This document shows positions 9,146-17,917 of a stretch of 64,000 nucleotides of DNA, piece by piece. This DNA comes from Terrimesophilobacter mesophilus (GTDB taxonomy: Bacteria; Actinomycetota; Actinomycetes; Actinomycetales; Microbacteriaceae), in the NCBI RefSeq assembly GCF_014200375.1, contig NZ_JACHBP010000001.1, positions 744,001-808,000 on the forward strand. Direction: 5' to 3'. The notes beneath the pieces were generated by a model. The model made no database searches and was not told the origin of the DNA. It was given only the letters and a program-made list of their open reading frames with translations. Position 1 is the first letter of the stretch. Each line of letters begins with the position of its first letter. A program made the translations under genes and the position numbers.

Positions 9146-10372
9146 CTAGTTGGCGAGTTGCCGAGCAGGTGACAGGTGTCGCACCGACCACATCGCCACG
9201 ACGGCGACGAGCAGCAGGCAGACGATACCGAGTCCGGAGTAGCCGACGAGGGCGAGCACCGGACCAGCCAGCGCGCCACAGACGGCGGCCGTCGAGTTCA
9301 TGAGCAGGTCGGAGACGCCCTGGAGTCCTGCACGGTCATCGACGGGTGCCGACTCGGCGACGAGGGTCGATCCGGCGATCGTGGACGCCGACCAGCCGAG
9401 CCCGAGGAAGATGACGCTCACGATGACGAGCACCTGGGACTCGCTTCCGACCCACGCTGTGAGAAGCGACACCACGAGCATCCCCTGGCCGAACAGGATC
9501 GTCGGGATGCGACCCCAACGGTCGGCGAGCCAGCCGAAGACCGGAGACAGCGCATACATCCCGGCGATGTGGAGGCTCAGCGCGAAGCCGACGATGATGA
9601 GCGTCGCACCGTGCCCGTAGAGGTGCACCGGTGTCATCGACATCATCGCGACCATGGTCGCGTGGCTCAGGGCGACCGCGGCGACCGCGAACCTGGCGAG
9701 CGCGTTGACGCGCAGGGTCGCGAACCCGTGCCGGGGTGGCGCGCCCTCCCGCGCCGGAGCGTTCGCGAGTGCGGTGAGGAGCGGATCGGGCTGGAGCGCG
9801 AAGTAGTAAACGAGCATGGCGGCGAGTTGCGCTGCGACGGTGAAGACGAAGGGGCCGGTGAGGGTCGGCAGCCCGATCGCCCCGCCGATCTGCTCGCCCG
9901 GTTCGATGAGGTTCGGGCCGAGCACAGCGCCGATCGTGGTCGACCAGACGACGAGCGAGAGCTGCCGTGCCCTATGCAGCGGCACAGCGAGGTCGGTCGC
10001 AGCGAATCGCGCCTGCAGGTTCGTGGCCGAGCCGGCTCCCGCGAGCGCGAGGCCGACGAGCAGGAGAGGGAAGGAGCCGAGCGCTGCAGCACACGTCGCC
10101 AGCACGGCGCCGAGCGCTGCGACGATCGATCCGATCGAGAGGGCGACGCGGCGGCCCTTCGCCTGCGCAGCCCTCGCGAGCGGCACCGCGATGAGTGCCG
10201 CACCGAGCGTGCTCATCGTCGCGGCCATGCCGGACCACGCCGGCGAGCCGCTGACATCCGATGCCAGGAGCGCGCCGACCGACACGGTCGCACCGAGCCC
10301 GATCCCGCCGAGGATCTGTGCGACGACGAGGGCGCGAACGACGCGTTTCTGGATGACGGCGGTCTCGATCAC
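9146..10372 (-). CDS. MFS transporter, probable drug/metabolite exporter
   Basis: A 408-residue major-facilitator protein with about 12 hydrophobic segments and a central cytoplasmic loop near residues 190-205 (PLLTALANAPAREGAPPRHG). The between-helix motif YALSPVFGWLADRWGR matches the family's cytoplasmic GxLxDRxGR signature. Start is GTG (VIETAVIQKRVV). It lies 25 bp after smc and 10 bp before ftsY on the same strand, a placement between two essential genes that makes co-expression likely. Substrate unknown. Confidence 0.88.
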   Translation of the reverse strand: MIETAVIQKRVVRALVVAQILGGIGLGATVSVGALLASDVSGSPAWSGMAATMSTLGAALIAVPLARAAQAKGRRVALSIGSIVAALGAVLATCAAALGSFPLLLVGLALAGAGSATNLQARFAATDLAVPLHRARQLSLVVWSTTIGAVLGPNLIEPGEQIGGAIGLPTLTGPFVFTVAAQLAAMLVYYFALQPDPLLTALANAPAREGAPPRHGFATLRVNALARFAVAAVALSHATMVAMMSMTPVHLYGHGATLIIVGFALSLHIAGMYALSPVFGWLADRWGRIPTILFGQGMLVVSLLTAWVGSESQVLVIVSVIFLGLGWSASTIAGSTLVAESAPVDDRAGLQGVSDLLMNSTAAVCGALAGPVLALVGYSGLGIVCLLLVAVVAMWSVRHLSPARQLAN

Positions 10373-10397
10373 CGCGTAAGTCTATTCCGCCGCACCC

Positions 10398-13300
10398 TCA
10401 CCCGTGAGTGGTTGATTGTTGCTCTTCCGCGGCCACTCGCTGGCCGACGACGGCGCTCACACCGTCCTGCCGCATCGAGACGCCGTAGAGCGCATCCGCG
10501 ATCTCCATCGTGCGCTTCTGGTGCGTGATGACGATGAGCTGGGAGTTCGCGCGAAGGTCCTCGAGCACGGTGAGAAGACGGCCGAGATTCGCGTCATCGA
10601 GGGCCGCTTCGACCTCGTCGAGGATGTAGAACGGACTCGGCCGCGCCTTGAAGATCGCGATGAGCAGCGCGACGGCAGCGAGAGAGCGTTCGCCTCCGCT
10701 CAGGAGAGACAGCCTCTCGATCTTCTTGCCTGCCGGTTTCACGGTGACCTCGATACCGGTCGCGAGCAGGTCCTCGGGGTCGGTCAGCAGGATGTTGCCC
10801 GTGCCGCCGGGGAACAGGATCGGGAACACCTCATGGAAGGCGGCCTTCGTGTCCTCGAACGCGCTCGAGAAGATGTCCTGCATCCTGCCGTCGATGTCGT
10901 CGATGATCGTCAGCAGGTCCTTGCGCGTGTTCGTGAGGTCGGTGAGCTGCTCTGCGAGGAACTTGTGGCGCTGCTCGAGCGCTTCGAACTCCTCAAGCGC
11001 GAGCGGGTTGACGCGGCCGAGCTGGGCGAGCTTGCGCTCCGCCTTCGCGAGGCGCGCCTCCTGCTCCGCGCGCACGAACGGTTTTCCCTGTGCATCCGGC
11101 GCGAGGGCATCCGGCGCGAGGGCATCCGGCGCGAGTGCATCCGGCTCGGGTGCATTCGGCGCAGGGGTTGCCGGCACGGGAGTCGCGGCGGACTCGTCCG
11201 CAGGGGTGTCGGGCTCAACCGGTGCGGAACCGGGATCGGCGGGCACGGGCACGTCGGGTCCGTATTCGGCGACGAGGACATCCTCGACGAGCCCGAGCTC
11301 TTCGCCGGCGCGCTCCAGCAGGCCGGAGAGCAGCAGCTTCTTCTCGTAGATCTGCATCTCGAGCCCGTGCACGCTCTCGCTCACGGCGGCGAGCCGCTCA
11401 CGCAGCGATGCCTCGTCACGACGAAGCGACGCGAGCTCCTCGTTCTGCTGCGCCCTCTCGCCCTCACGCCCCACCAACTCGACGCGAGCGCTCGACACCG
11501 AACGGTCCACGGCATCCAGTACCGCCGGGAGTATGGCGATGACGCGTTGCGCCGAGTCGAGCTGGTGCCGACGGATGACCGCCCGTCGCGCCGCCTCCTG
11601 GGCCGCCGCCCGGTCCTCATCCAGCTGGTGAGCGAGCTGTCGGCCGCGCAGTTCCTCCGCGCGCACGCGTTCCCTGGCCGTCTCGAGCTGCAGCCTCGCT
11701 TCGACCTCGCTCTCGCGCGCGGCATCCAGCTCGTCGGAGAGCGCGTCCCGCGCGGAGACGTCGAGGATGGGTCTCGGCCTCGACCTGGCCGCCTCCAGTT
11801 CGGCGTTCGCCGCCTCGGAAGCGGCGAGCGCATCCGCCACCGCTTCGGTCGCGAGGGCGACACCGCGCTCGAGCCGCTCCGACTCTGCTCCCGCCGCCTC
11901 GACCTGGACCCGCGCGCGGCTGAGTTTCTCCGTGCTCGCCGCGAGTTGCGCATCGAACTCGCGCAGCGCGGCGAGCGCGGTGGCAGAGCGCACTTTCGCG
12001 GAGTCGAGTGCAGCGCGCTGCTCCGCGAGCGCGAACCGGGCACGATCGATGAGCACCGTGACATCCGCGTGCCTGGACTGGGCCGCATCCCGGTCGGCGA
12101 CGAGTTCGACGCGCGAGCGTTGCGCGCCGGAACCGCCGCGCAGCACGTACCGGCCCAGAACGTCCCCGGCCCTCGTGATGACGGTGAACGGCGATGCCTC
12201 CGGCATGCTCTTCCAGACGCGGCGCGCCGCGGCGAGGTCCTCGGCGATCACGACGTCGGAGAGGATGCCGAGCACGCCATCCGGGGCCGAGACGACGGAG
12301 GACGCTGCGACGGCACCGTCGGGTATCGCCGCAGTCGATGTCGGTACTGCAGCGTCGGCGAGCAGGATCTCGACCCGGCCGAGCTCATCGCTGCGGGCCC
12401 GGTCGACGGCATCGAACGCTGCGCTGCGACCGTCCGCGAGCACGGCGTCGGCGAGTGTCCCGAGCGCAGCGGCGATCGCCGTCTCGAAGCCGGGTTCGAC
12501 CTGGATGTGCTCGGCGACGAGGCCGCGGATGCCGCCCAGCTTCTGTGCGACCAGCGCGCTCGAACCGTCCTTCTGGTCGAGTGCGCTCGAAAGAGCGCTC
12601 GTGCGCGCCGCGAGGCCGGATCGCTCCCGCTCGTGGCCGTGCAGCTCCTCCCGGATGCGCTCGATCTCGGCCTCGGCAGCCGTCACCTCGGCCTGGGCCG
12701 ACTCGTAGGCCGCGTCGAGGTCCGTCTCACCCGCCTCGCCGAGCACGGCATCCGTCTCGAGGCTCGCGAACGCGGCATGCGCGGCGGCCCTGCGCTCGAC
12801 GGCGGCATCCAGCGCGTTCTGCTGCCTCAGGACCTCCCCACGCACGGCGGCGAGGCGGGATGCCGCCGTCTCGGCGTGACCGGTCAGCTTCGAGATCTCG
12901 AGTTCATGCTTCGAGACGAGCGTCGCCTGGAGCGCGATCTCCTCGTCGATCGCGTCGAGGTCGGCCTTCGCCTGTGCGCTCGCCTGCTGCGCGAGCTGCC
13001 AGCCGTGCTCCGCGGCCGTGACGGCCTCGGTGAGCAGCTCCACCTCATCCGCGGAGTCCTGGATCTGCTGGGGGGTCACGGCGCTTCCGCCGGAGTGGTC
13101 GTCGACGTCGGAGCCGAGCAGGGCGAGCCGCTGGTTCGCGAGGGTGAACAGCCCGCGCAGCCGCTCCTGCACCGATTCGAGCCCGAACGCCGTACGCCGG
13201 GCGATATCGACGGCGTCGCCGACCTGCTCCTGCTCGAGGTGCAGCTCCCGCAGTTTGTTCTGGTCGAGCTGCTCCTGCAGCACGATGCGTTCGGTCTTGC

Positions 13301-14051
13301 GCTCAGACTCGCTTCGTCCGTGGAGCGTGAGCGCCGACCGCAGTTCCACGACCTCGTCGGCGAGAAGCCGCGCGCGCGCATCCCGAACGGTGGCCGCGAT
13401 GGACTGCGCCTCCTTCGCGATCTCGGCCTGGTGCCCGAGCGGTTTCAACTGCCGCCGAAGCTCCCCGGCGAGGTCGCTCAGGCGCGTGAGGTTCGCCTGC
13501 ATGGCCTCGAGCTTGCGCAGAGTCTTCTCCTTGCGGCGCCGGTGCTTGAGGATTCCGGCGGCCTCCTCGATGAACCCGCGCCGTTCATCCGGGGTCGCGT
13601 GCAGCACCTGGTCGAGTTGACCCTGCCCGACGATGACGTGCATCTCGCGGCCGAGGCCCGAATCGCTCAGGAGCTCCTGCACGTCGAGCAGTCGACAGGC
13701 CTCGCCGTTGATCGCGTACTCGCTCCCGCCATTGCGGAACAGCGTGCGGCTGATCGTGACCTCGGTGTAGTCGATCGGGAGCGCGCCATCCGAGTTGTCG
13801 ATCGTGAGCAGGACCTCTGCCCGGCCGAGCGGTCCCTTCGTGGCGGTGCCGGCGAAGATGACGTCCTCCATCTTTCCGCCGCGGAGCGTCTTCGCCCCCT
13901 GCTCGCCCATGACCCAGGCGAGAGCATCCACGACATTGGACTTGCCGGAACCGTTCGGTCCCACGACGCACGTGACACCGGGTTCGAAGGCAAACGTGGT
14001 CGGCTGGGCGAAGGACTTGAATCCCTTGAGAGTCAGGCTCTTCAGGTACAC
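10398..14051 (-). CDS. smc: Chromosome segregation ATPase SMC
   Basis: The 1217-residue SMC compacts and segregates chromosomes with ScpA and ScpB. The N-terminal head has Walker A GPNGSGKSNVVDAL and the QGQLDQVL region. Two long coiled-coil arms flank a hinge near residues 500-650. The C-terminal head has LSGGERSLAAVALLIAIF and Walker B FYILDEVEAALDD. The GTG start follows GAGGAGGG with good spacing. The odd feature is a Pro/Ala-rich insert of about 60 residues near 930-990, containing the LAPDA repeats encoded at 11092-11166; it breaks the C-terminal coiled coil shortly before the head. Confidence 0.97.
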   Translation of the reverse strand: MYLKSLTLKGFKSFAQPTTFAFEPGVTCVVGPNGSGKSNVVDALAWVMGEQGAKTLRGGKMEDVIFAGTATKGPLGRAEVLLTIDNSDGALPIDYTEVTISRTLFRNGGSEYAINGEACRLLDVQELLSDSGLGREMHVIVGQGQLDQVLHATPDERRGFIEEAAGILKHRRRKEKTLRKLEAMQANLTRLSDLAGELRRQLKPLGHQAEIAKEAQSIAATVRDARARLLADEVVELRSALTLHGRSESERKTERIVLQEQLDQNKLRELHLEQEQVGDAVDIARRTAFGLESVQERLRGLFTLANQRLALLGSDVDDHSGGSAVTPQQIQDSADEVELLTEAVTAAEHGWQLAQQASAQAKADLDAIDEEIALQATLVSKHELEISKLTGHAETAASRLAAVRGEVLRQQNALDAAVERRAAAHAAFASLETDAVLGEAGETDLDAAYESAQAEVTAAEAEIERIREELHGHERERSGLAARTSALSSALDQKDGSSALVAQKLGGIRGLVAEHIQVEPGFETAIAAALGTLADAVLADGRSAAFDAVDRARSDELGRVEILLADAAVPTSTAAIPDGAVAASSVVSAPDGVLGILSDVVIAEDLAAARRVWKSMPEASPFTVITRAGDVLGRYVLRGGSGAQRSRVELVADRDAAQSRHADVTVLIDRARFALAEQRAALDSAKVRSATALAALREFDAQLAASTEKLSRARVQVEAAGAESERLERGVALATEAVADALAASEAANAELEAARSRPRPILDVSARDALSDELDAARESEVEARLQLETARERVRAEELRGRQLAHQLDEDRAAAQEAARRAVIRRHQLDSAQRVIAILPAVLDAVDRSVSSARVELVGREGERAQQNEELASLRRDEASLRERLAAVSESVHGLEMQIYEKKLLLSGLLERAGEELGLVEDVLVAEYGPDVPVPADPGSAPVEPDTPADESAATPVPATPAPNAPEPDALAPDALAPDALAPDAQGKPFVRAEQEARLAKAERKLAQLGRVNPLALEEFEALEQRHKFLAEQLTDLTNTRKDLLTIIDDIDGRMQDIFSSAFEDTKAAFHEVFPILFPGGTGNILLTDPEDLLATGIEVTVKPAGKKIERLSLLSGGERSLAAVALLIAIFKARPSPFYILDEVEAALDDANLGRLLTVLEDLRANSQLIVITHQKRTMEIADALYGVSMRQDGVSAVVGQRVAAEEQQSTTHG
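11092..11166 (-). repeat. Tandem 15-bp repeat inside smc encoding LAPDA units
   Basis: Five head-to-tail copies of a 15-bp unit: the first three are near-identical (gcatccggcgcgagg on the plus strand) and the last two diverged. In frame they encode repeats of Leu-Ala-Pro-Asp-Ala. The unit length keeps the reading frame, so copy number can vary without breaking smc. Confidence 0.9.
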
Positions 14052-14168
14052 CGCTGCACCCTCCTCAGCCGGACGAAACTCATTCGACTACGGTACCGGA
14101 ACCGGGGAGGGCTTCCGTCGATTGCAACGGTTCGGTCTCGTTCGATGAGCATGCAGCACTCGCTGTTG

Positions 14169-14174
14169 TAGCCT
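14169..14174 (+). promoter_or_regulatory. -10 box TAGCCT upstream of the GNAT gene
   Basis: TAGCCT in the smc/GNAT divergent region. It would start transcription near 14181 and give a 5' leader of about 80 nt before the ATG at 14264. No clear -35 is seen. Confidence 0.35.
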
Positions 14175-14263
14175 GATCGGCTTTGCACAGTCAACCTGAC
14201 CGCTGTCCCCCACCACCGCTGCCCCTGTCCGTCGCAGCCCCAACGATGCCGAGGTCTCGCACC

Positions 14264-15355
14264 ATGACCACCTTCACGATCGACGAGCTGGTGATCCCTG
14301 CCAGCATCGATGCACCGGATGCCGCCGACTTCATCGACATGACCCATGTCCGCAACGAGATCGAAGCCGACACGGTCGGCAATCGCGACCTCGCGTATGA
14401 ACCCGCAGAACTTCTGCCGAACTGGCAGGACCCCTACGAGCCCAAGACCTGCCTCGTCGCGCGGGTCGACGGGCGCATCGTCGCCCGCGCCATCTACGAG
14501 GCGCCCATCGAAGAGGGAGCGCGAGATGCCTGGCTCTCGATCGAAGTGCTGCCGGCTTTCCGGCGGCGCGGCATCGGGGCTGCGCTCTATGAGCGTCTTG
14601 CGGCGAGGTGCGTGACGGAGGGTCGCACCCTCCAACAGGGCTACTTCATCCACAAACGGTCGGATGACTCCGAACAGTTGCCGTCGCCGACCGGCTTCGG
14701 CTCGATTCCTCTCGATAACCCGGAGACCCGTTTCCTGCTGGCGCGAGGGTTCACACTCGAGCAGGTGGAGCGGATGAGCCGCCTCGCGCTTCCCGTGGAC
14801 GAGACCGAGTTCGCACGACTCTTCGACTCCGCCCTCGCTGCCGCCGGCGACGAATACCGGCTCGTGCGGTGGACCGGGCGGACGCCCGAGCAATGGGTCT
14901 CCGACATCGCCCTCCTGCACCGACGGATGAGTACGGATGCTCCGGCGGCCGGCCTCGAGGTCGCCGAGGCGAACTGGGATGAGGAGCGGGTGCGCACGAT
15001 GGACGATCGTTGGGATGGCAACCCGCGCGCGGCCCTCACGGTCGCCGCCGAGCACGCGGCCAGCGGCCACCTCGCGGGTTTCACCGAACTCTCGGTGCCG
15101 CCGGAACTCGAGCGCCCGGTCGAGCAACTGGACACTCTGGTGCTCAAGGAGCATCGCGGCCATCGACTGGGGATGCTCCTCAAGCTGGCGAACCTGCAAT
15201 ATCTTGCCGAGACCCACCCGGGGCATCCGTCGGTCACCACGTTCAACGCCGAGGAGAACCGGCCCATGCTCGACGTCAACGAAGCCATCGGCTTCGTGCC
15301 GGTCGGCTATGGCGGTGGGTGGAAAAAGGAAGCTGACCGCTCGCCGAGCCGGTGA
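14264..15355 (+). CDS. GNAT-family N-acetyltransferase with two GNAT folds
   Basis: A 363-residue protein built of two acetyltransferase folds. The N-terminal domain has LSIEVLPAFRRRGIGAALYE, a standard acetyl-CoA pyrophosphate-binding Q/RxxGxG/A motif. The C-terminal domain has DTLVLKEHRGHRLGMLLKL, a second, more degenerate copy. Start chosen at 14264, where GAGGT lies 8 nt upstream; a TTG at 14183 is open but not favoured. Such double-GNAT proteins are common in Actinobacteria and some modify small molecules or antibiotics; the substrate here is unknown. Confidence 0.88.
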   Translation: MTTFTIDELVIPASIDAPDAADFIDMTHVRNEIEADTVGNRDLAYEPAELLPNWQDPYEPKTCLVARVDGRIVARAIYEAPIEEGARDAWLSIEVLPAFRRRGIGAALYERLAARCVTEGRTLQQGYFIHKRSDDSEQLPSPTGFGSIPLDNPETRFLLARGFTLEQVERMSRLALPVDETEFARLFDSALAAAGDEYRLVRWTGRTPEQWVSDIALLHRRMSTDAPAAGLEVAEANWDEERVRTMDDRWDGNPRAALTVAAEHAASGHLAGFTELSVPPELERPVEQLDTLVLKEHRGHRLGMLLKLANLQYLAETHPGHPSVTTFNAEENRPMLDVNEAIGFVPVGYGGGWKKEADRSPSR

Positions 15356-15381
15356 GTGTTGCAGCGGGATCCACCTGGAGG

Positions 15382-16269
15382 TCAGCGACGGCGCTGACAG
15401 TACGGGCAGAAGTGGCTGCCGCGGTTCATGAACCGTTCGCGCACGATCGGTCGTCCGCAGCGCGGGCACGGACTCCCCTGCTGCCCGTACGCATTGAGCG
15501 AGTGCGAGAAGTATCCGGACTCCCCGTTCACGTTCAGGTACTGCGTGTCGAAGCTCGTGCCGCCCTCCGCGAGCGCCTTTGCGAGCACGGCGCGCACCTC
15601 GGAGAGGAGGACGATCGCGCGACGGCGGCTGAGGGCATCCGTCGCCTGGTCGTAGTGGATGCGCGCAGCCCACAGCGCCTCGTCCGCGTAGATGTTGCCG
15701 ATACCGCTCACGAGGGTCTGGTCGAGCAGCGCACGCTTGATGCCCGTGTGACGCCTTCGCAGCGCCGCGAGAAACCGGTCATCGTCGAAGTGCGGATCGA
15801 GCGGATCGCGCGCGATGTGGGCGACGGATGCCGGGATCCGCTCCGGCTGCGCGCCCGGCGCGAGATCCGCAACCGCGGTGAGGGCGTCGATGGCCATCGA
15901 CCCGAAGATGCGCTGGTCCACGAAGTTGAGGCGGGCCGGCCCGTGCTGCGGATGTTCGAGGTCGATCCGGATGCGCGTCAACGCGTCCACGGTGCCCGGC
16001 GCCCGCAGCAGCACCTGCCCGCTCATGCCCAGGTGCACCACGAGCGCTTCCCCGGCCGCCGGCGAGCCCAGCGGCAGCCACAAGAACTTCCCGCGACGCG
16101 ACGGCGCCATGAACGTGGATCCGGTGAGCCGGTCGACGAAGTCCTCCGCCGGTCCTGGATGCCTCCGAAGCGACCGTTCGTCCAGCACATCCACTCGCGT
16201 CACCGTCGCACCGGACGCGAACGGCGCGAGGCCGGCGCGCACGACCTCGACTTCGGGCAGTTCGGGCAC
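15382..16269 (-). CDS. mutM: Formamidopyrimidine-DNA glycosylase (MutM/Fpg)
   Basis: This 295-residue bifunctional glycosylase/AP lyase removes 8-oxoguanine and other oxidised purines. The mature N-terminus is PELPEVEVVRAGL, whose Pro is the catalytic nucleophile, after a GTG start at 16269. The H2TH region holds SGIGNIYADEALW. The C-terminal zinc finger has four cysteines in CPRCGRP and FCPYCQ. It starts 2 bp after the rnc stop, so rnc and mutM are coupled. Confidence 0.97.
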   Translation of the reverse strand: MPELPEVEVVRAGLAPFASGATVTRVDVLDERSLRRHPGPAEDFVDRLTGSTFMAPSRRGKFLWLPLGSPAAGEALVVHLGMSGQVLLRAPGTVDALTRIRIDLEHPQHGPARLNFVDQRIFGSMAIDALTAVADLAPGAQPERIPASVAHIARDPLDPHFDDDRFLAALRRRHTGIKRALLDQTLVSGIGNIYADEALWAARIHYDQATDALSRRRAIVLLSEVRAVLAKALAEGGTSFDTQYLNVNGESGYFSHSLNAYGQQGSPCPRCGRPIVRERFMNRGSHFCPYCQRRR

Positions 16270-16271
16270 GG

Positions 16272-17096
16272 TCAGAGGGACGAGGATGCAGCATCCGGAT
16301 CGCCGGAATCCGCTGGTGCGAGATGGCGGGCATCCGAATCGGCGAGTTCGACGACGTCCGCGACCGCGACCTCGTCTGCGCCATCCTGCAGGAGCGTCCA
16401 CGCGCTCAGGGCTGCCGCCATCTCCGCGTGCTTCTTGCTCGACCCGTGCCCCGATGCGATCGGGTCTGTTCCGACGATCACCGTCGCATGGAAGCGCTTC
16501 GAATGGTCGGGGCCGCTGTCGGTCACCTCGTAGTGCGGCAGTCCCTTGCCGAGCGCGGCCGCGAGCTCCTGCAGGCTCGTCTTCGGGTCCATGGCGGCGC
16601 CGAACCGGTCGGGGTTGTCCATGAGCGGCCGTATCAGCCGCAGCACGAGGTCGGTCGCGACGTCCGGGCCCGCATCCAGGTACACGGCGCCGATGACCGC
16701 CTCCACGGTGTCCGCGAGGATGGAGGACTTCTCGCGTCCGCCCGTCTGCTCCTCGCCCTTGCCGAGCCGGATGTACTGGCCGAGTCCGATCCGCCTCGCC
16801 ACCTCCGCGAGCGCGACACTGCTCACGAGGCTCGCCCGCCGTTTGGCCAGCTCACCCTCGTCGAGGGTCGGGTTCTCCGTGTAGAGCATGACCGTGACGG
16901 CCTGGCCGAGGATCGAGTCGCCCAGGAACTCGAGCCGCTCGTTGTGGGCGAGCCCGCCGTTCTCGTACGCATAGGAGCGGTGGACGAGGGCGAGCTCGAG
17001 CAGTGCCGGGCTCAGCGGCACGCCGAGGGCATCCGCGAGCTCGCGCGCATCGGGCACGGGGCTAAGCCCGTCCCCGGTGCTGCCCGTCATCCCCAT
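16272..17096 (-). CDS. rnc: Ribonuclease III
   Basis: This 274-residue dsRNA endonuclease processes rRNA precursors and structured mRNAs. The signature NERLEFLGDSILG with the catalytic Glu/Asp lies near residues 55-65. A second acidic cluster is in ILADTVEAVIGAVYLD. The dsRNA-binding domain occupies about residues 165-240 (PKTSLQELAAALGKG...GSSKKHAEMAAA). An acidic, Ala-rich tail follows. No strong ribosome-binding site precedes the ATG at 17096; a second ATG at 17090 follows GGGG and could be the start. Confidence 0.97.
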   Translation of the reverse strand: MGMTGSTGDGLSPVPDARELADALGVPLSPALLELALVHRSYAYENGGLAHNERLEFLGDSILGQAVTVMLYTENPTLDEGELAKRRASLVSSVALAEVARRIGLGQYIRLGKGEEQTGGREKSSILADTVEAVIGAVYLDAGPDVATDLVLRLIRPLMDNPDRFGAAMDPKTSLQELAAALGKGLPHYEVTDSGPDHSKRFHATVIVGTDPIASGHGSSKKHAEMAAALSAWTLLQDGADEVAVADVVELADSDARHLAPADSGDPDAASSSL

Positions 17097-17141
17097 GTTC
17101 CAACATTCGGCGGTGTGTCCCAGAACGAAACAGCGGCCGGA

Positions 17142-17345
17142 TCAGACGTCGGCGACCTTGCGGCCCTTGTACTCCAGGTACAGCGGAGTGCCTGCGGAGT
17201 CCTCGACGACCTTCGCGCGGTGCGGAAGGCTGTAGACGACCTTGCCGCCCTCGATCGTCTTCACGAGGGTGGGCGGGGTCGCCTTCCACTGTGCGCGGCG
17301 CGCGCGGGTGCTGGCGCGGGACATCTTGCGCTTGGGAACAGCCAT
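17142..17345 (-). CDS. rpmF: 50S ribosomal protein L32
   Basis: A 67-residue protein beginning [17 protein letters not shown], the classic L32 N-terminus. The C-terminal half lacks zinc-binding cysteines, so this is the Cys-minus form. It lies 2 bp after the DUF177 gene, the widespread yceD-rpmF pair. Confidence 0.97.
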   Translation of the reverse strand: MAVPKRKMSRASTRARRAQWKATPPTLVKTIEGGKVVYSLPHRAKVVEDSAGTPLYLEYKGRKVADV

Positions 17346-17347
17346 GG

Positions 17348-17890
17348 TTATCTCTTCTCTTTATCGTCTTGGGAGAGCTCCGCGAGTGGGCCGAGCGCCG
17401 ACCACCGCGGATCGACGGGGGCCTCATGTTCATGACCCGGGTGATCCAGGAGTCGCACCCCGCACTGCGGGCACAAGCCTGTGCAGTCGTCCTGGCAGAC
17501 GGGCTGGAACGGAAGTGACAACACCACCGCGTCCCGGACCACCGGTTCGAGATCCACGAGCGTTTCGTGAACCTCATAGTCGAATGCTTCGTCATGAGAA
17601 TACGCGAAAACCTCCTGAATTTCGACTTCGACCGCGAGGTCGACGTCGATGAGACATCTCACGCACTCCCCTTTGGCGAGCGTGGAGACGTCTGCGGACA
17701 CGAGGATGCCGTCGTGGAGCGACTCGAGACGCGCGGCGACGTGGATCGGTTCGCCTTCGCGCACGCCGATGACCGCATTGCCCCAGCCCTCCGGTGCGGT
17801 CGTATCGATCACGCGCTCGCGCAGCTCGCCCGGCCGATGGATCAGGTCGACCACGTCGAGGGTGAAGGGGGTCTTCTTCGGATGCGCCAC
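17348..17890 (-). CDS. DUF177 (YceD) family protein
   Basis: A 180-residue protein of the YceD/DUF177 family, regularly encoded just before rpmF. In plants and some bacteria the family is linked to 23S rRNA accumulation. The conserved Cys pair in [10 protein letters not shown] is followed by [13 protein letters not shown], which looks metal-binding. Starts at ATG 17890 with [22 protein letters not shown]. Confidence 0.92.
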   Translation of the reverse strand: MAHPKKTPFTLDVVDLIHRPGELRERVIDTTAPEGWGNAVIGVREGEPIHVAARLESLHDGILVSADVSTLAKGECVRCLIDVDLAVEVEIQEVFAYSHDEAFDYEVHETLVDLEPVVRDAVVLSLPFQPVCQDDCTGLCPQCGVRLLDHPGHEHEAPVDPRWSALGPLAELSQDDKEKR

Positions 17891-17917
17891 CGCTCAAGCC
17901 TAGTTTCTGTCGGTCGA

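Noticed and set aside
11092-11166. Short direct repeats considered as a CRISPR array
   Set aside because: Units are 15 bp, contiguous and lack spacers, and they lie in frame inside smc.
10416-14171. 1251-codon plus-strand frame opposite smc
   Set aside because: An exact antisense shadow of smc, with low-complexity Arg/Leu/Glu/Asp composition and no ribosome-binding site.
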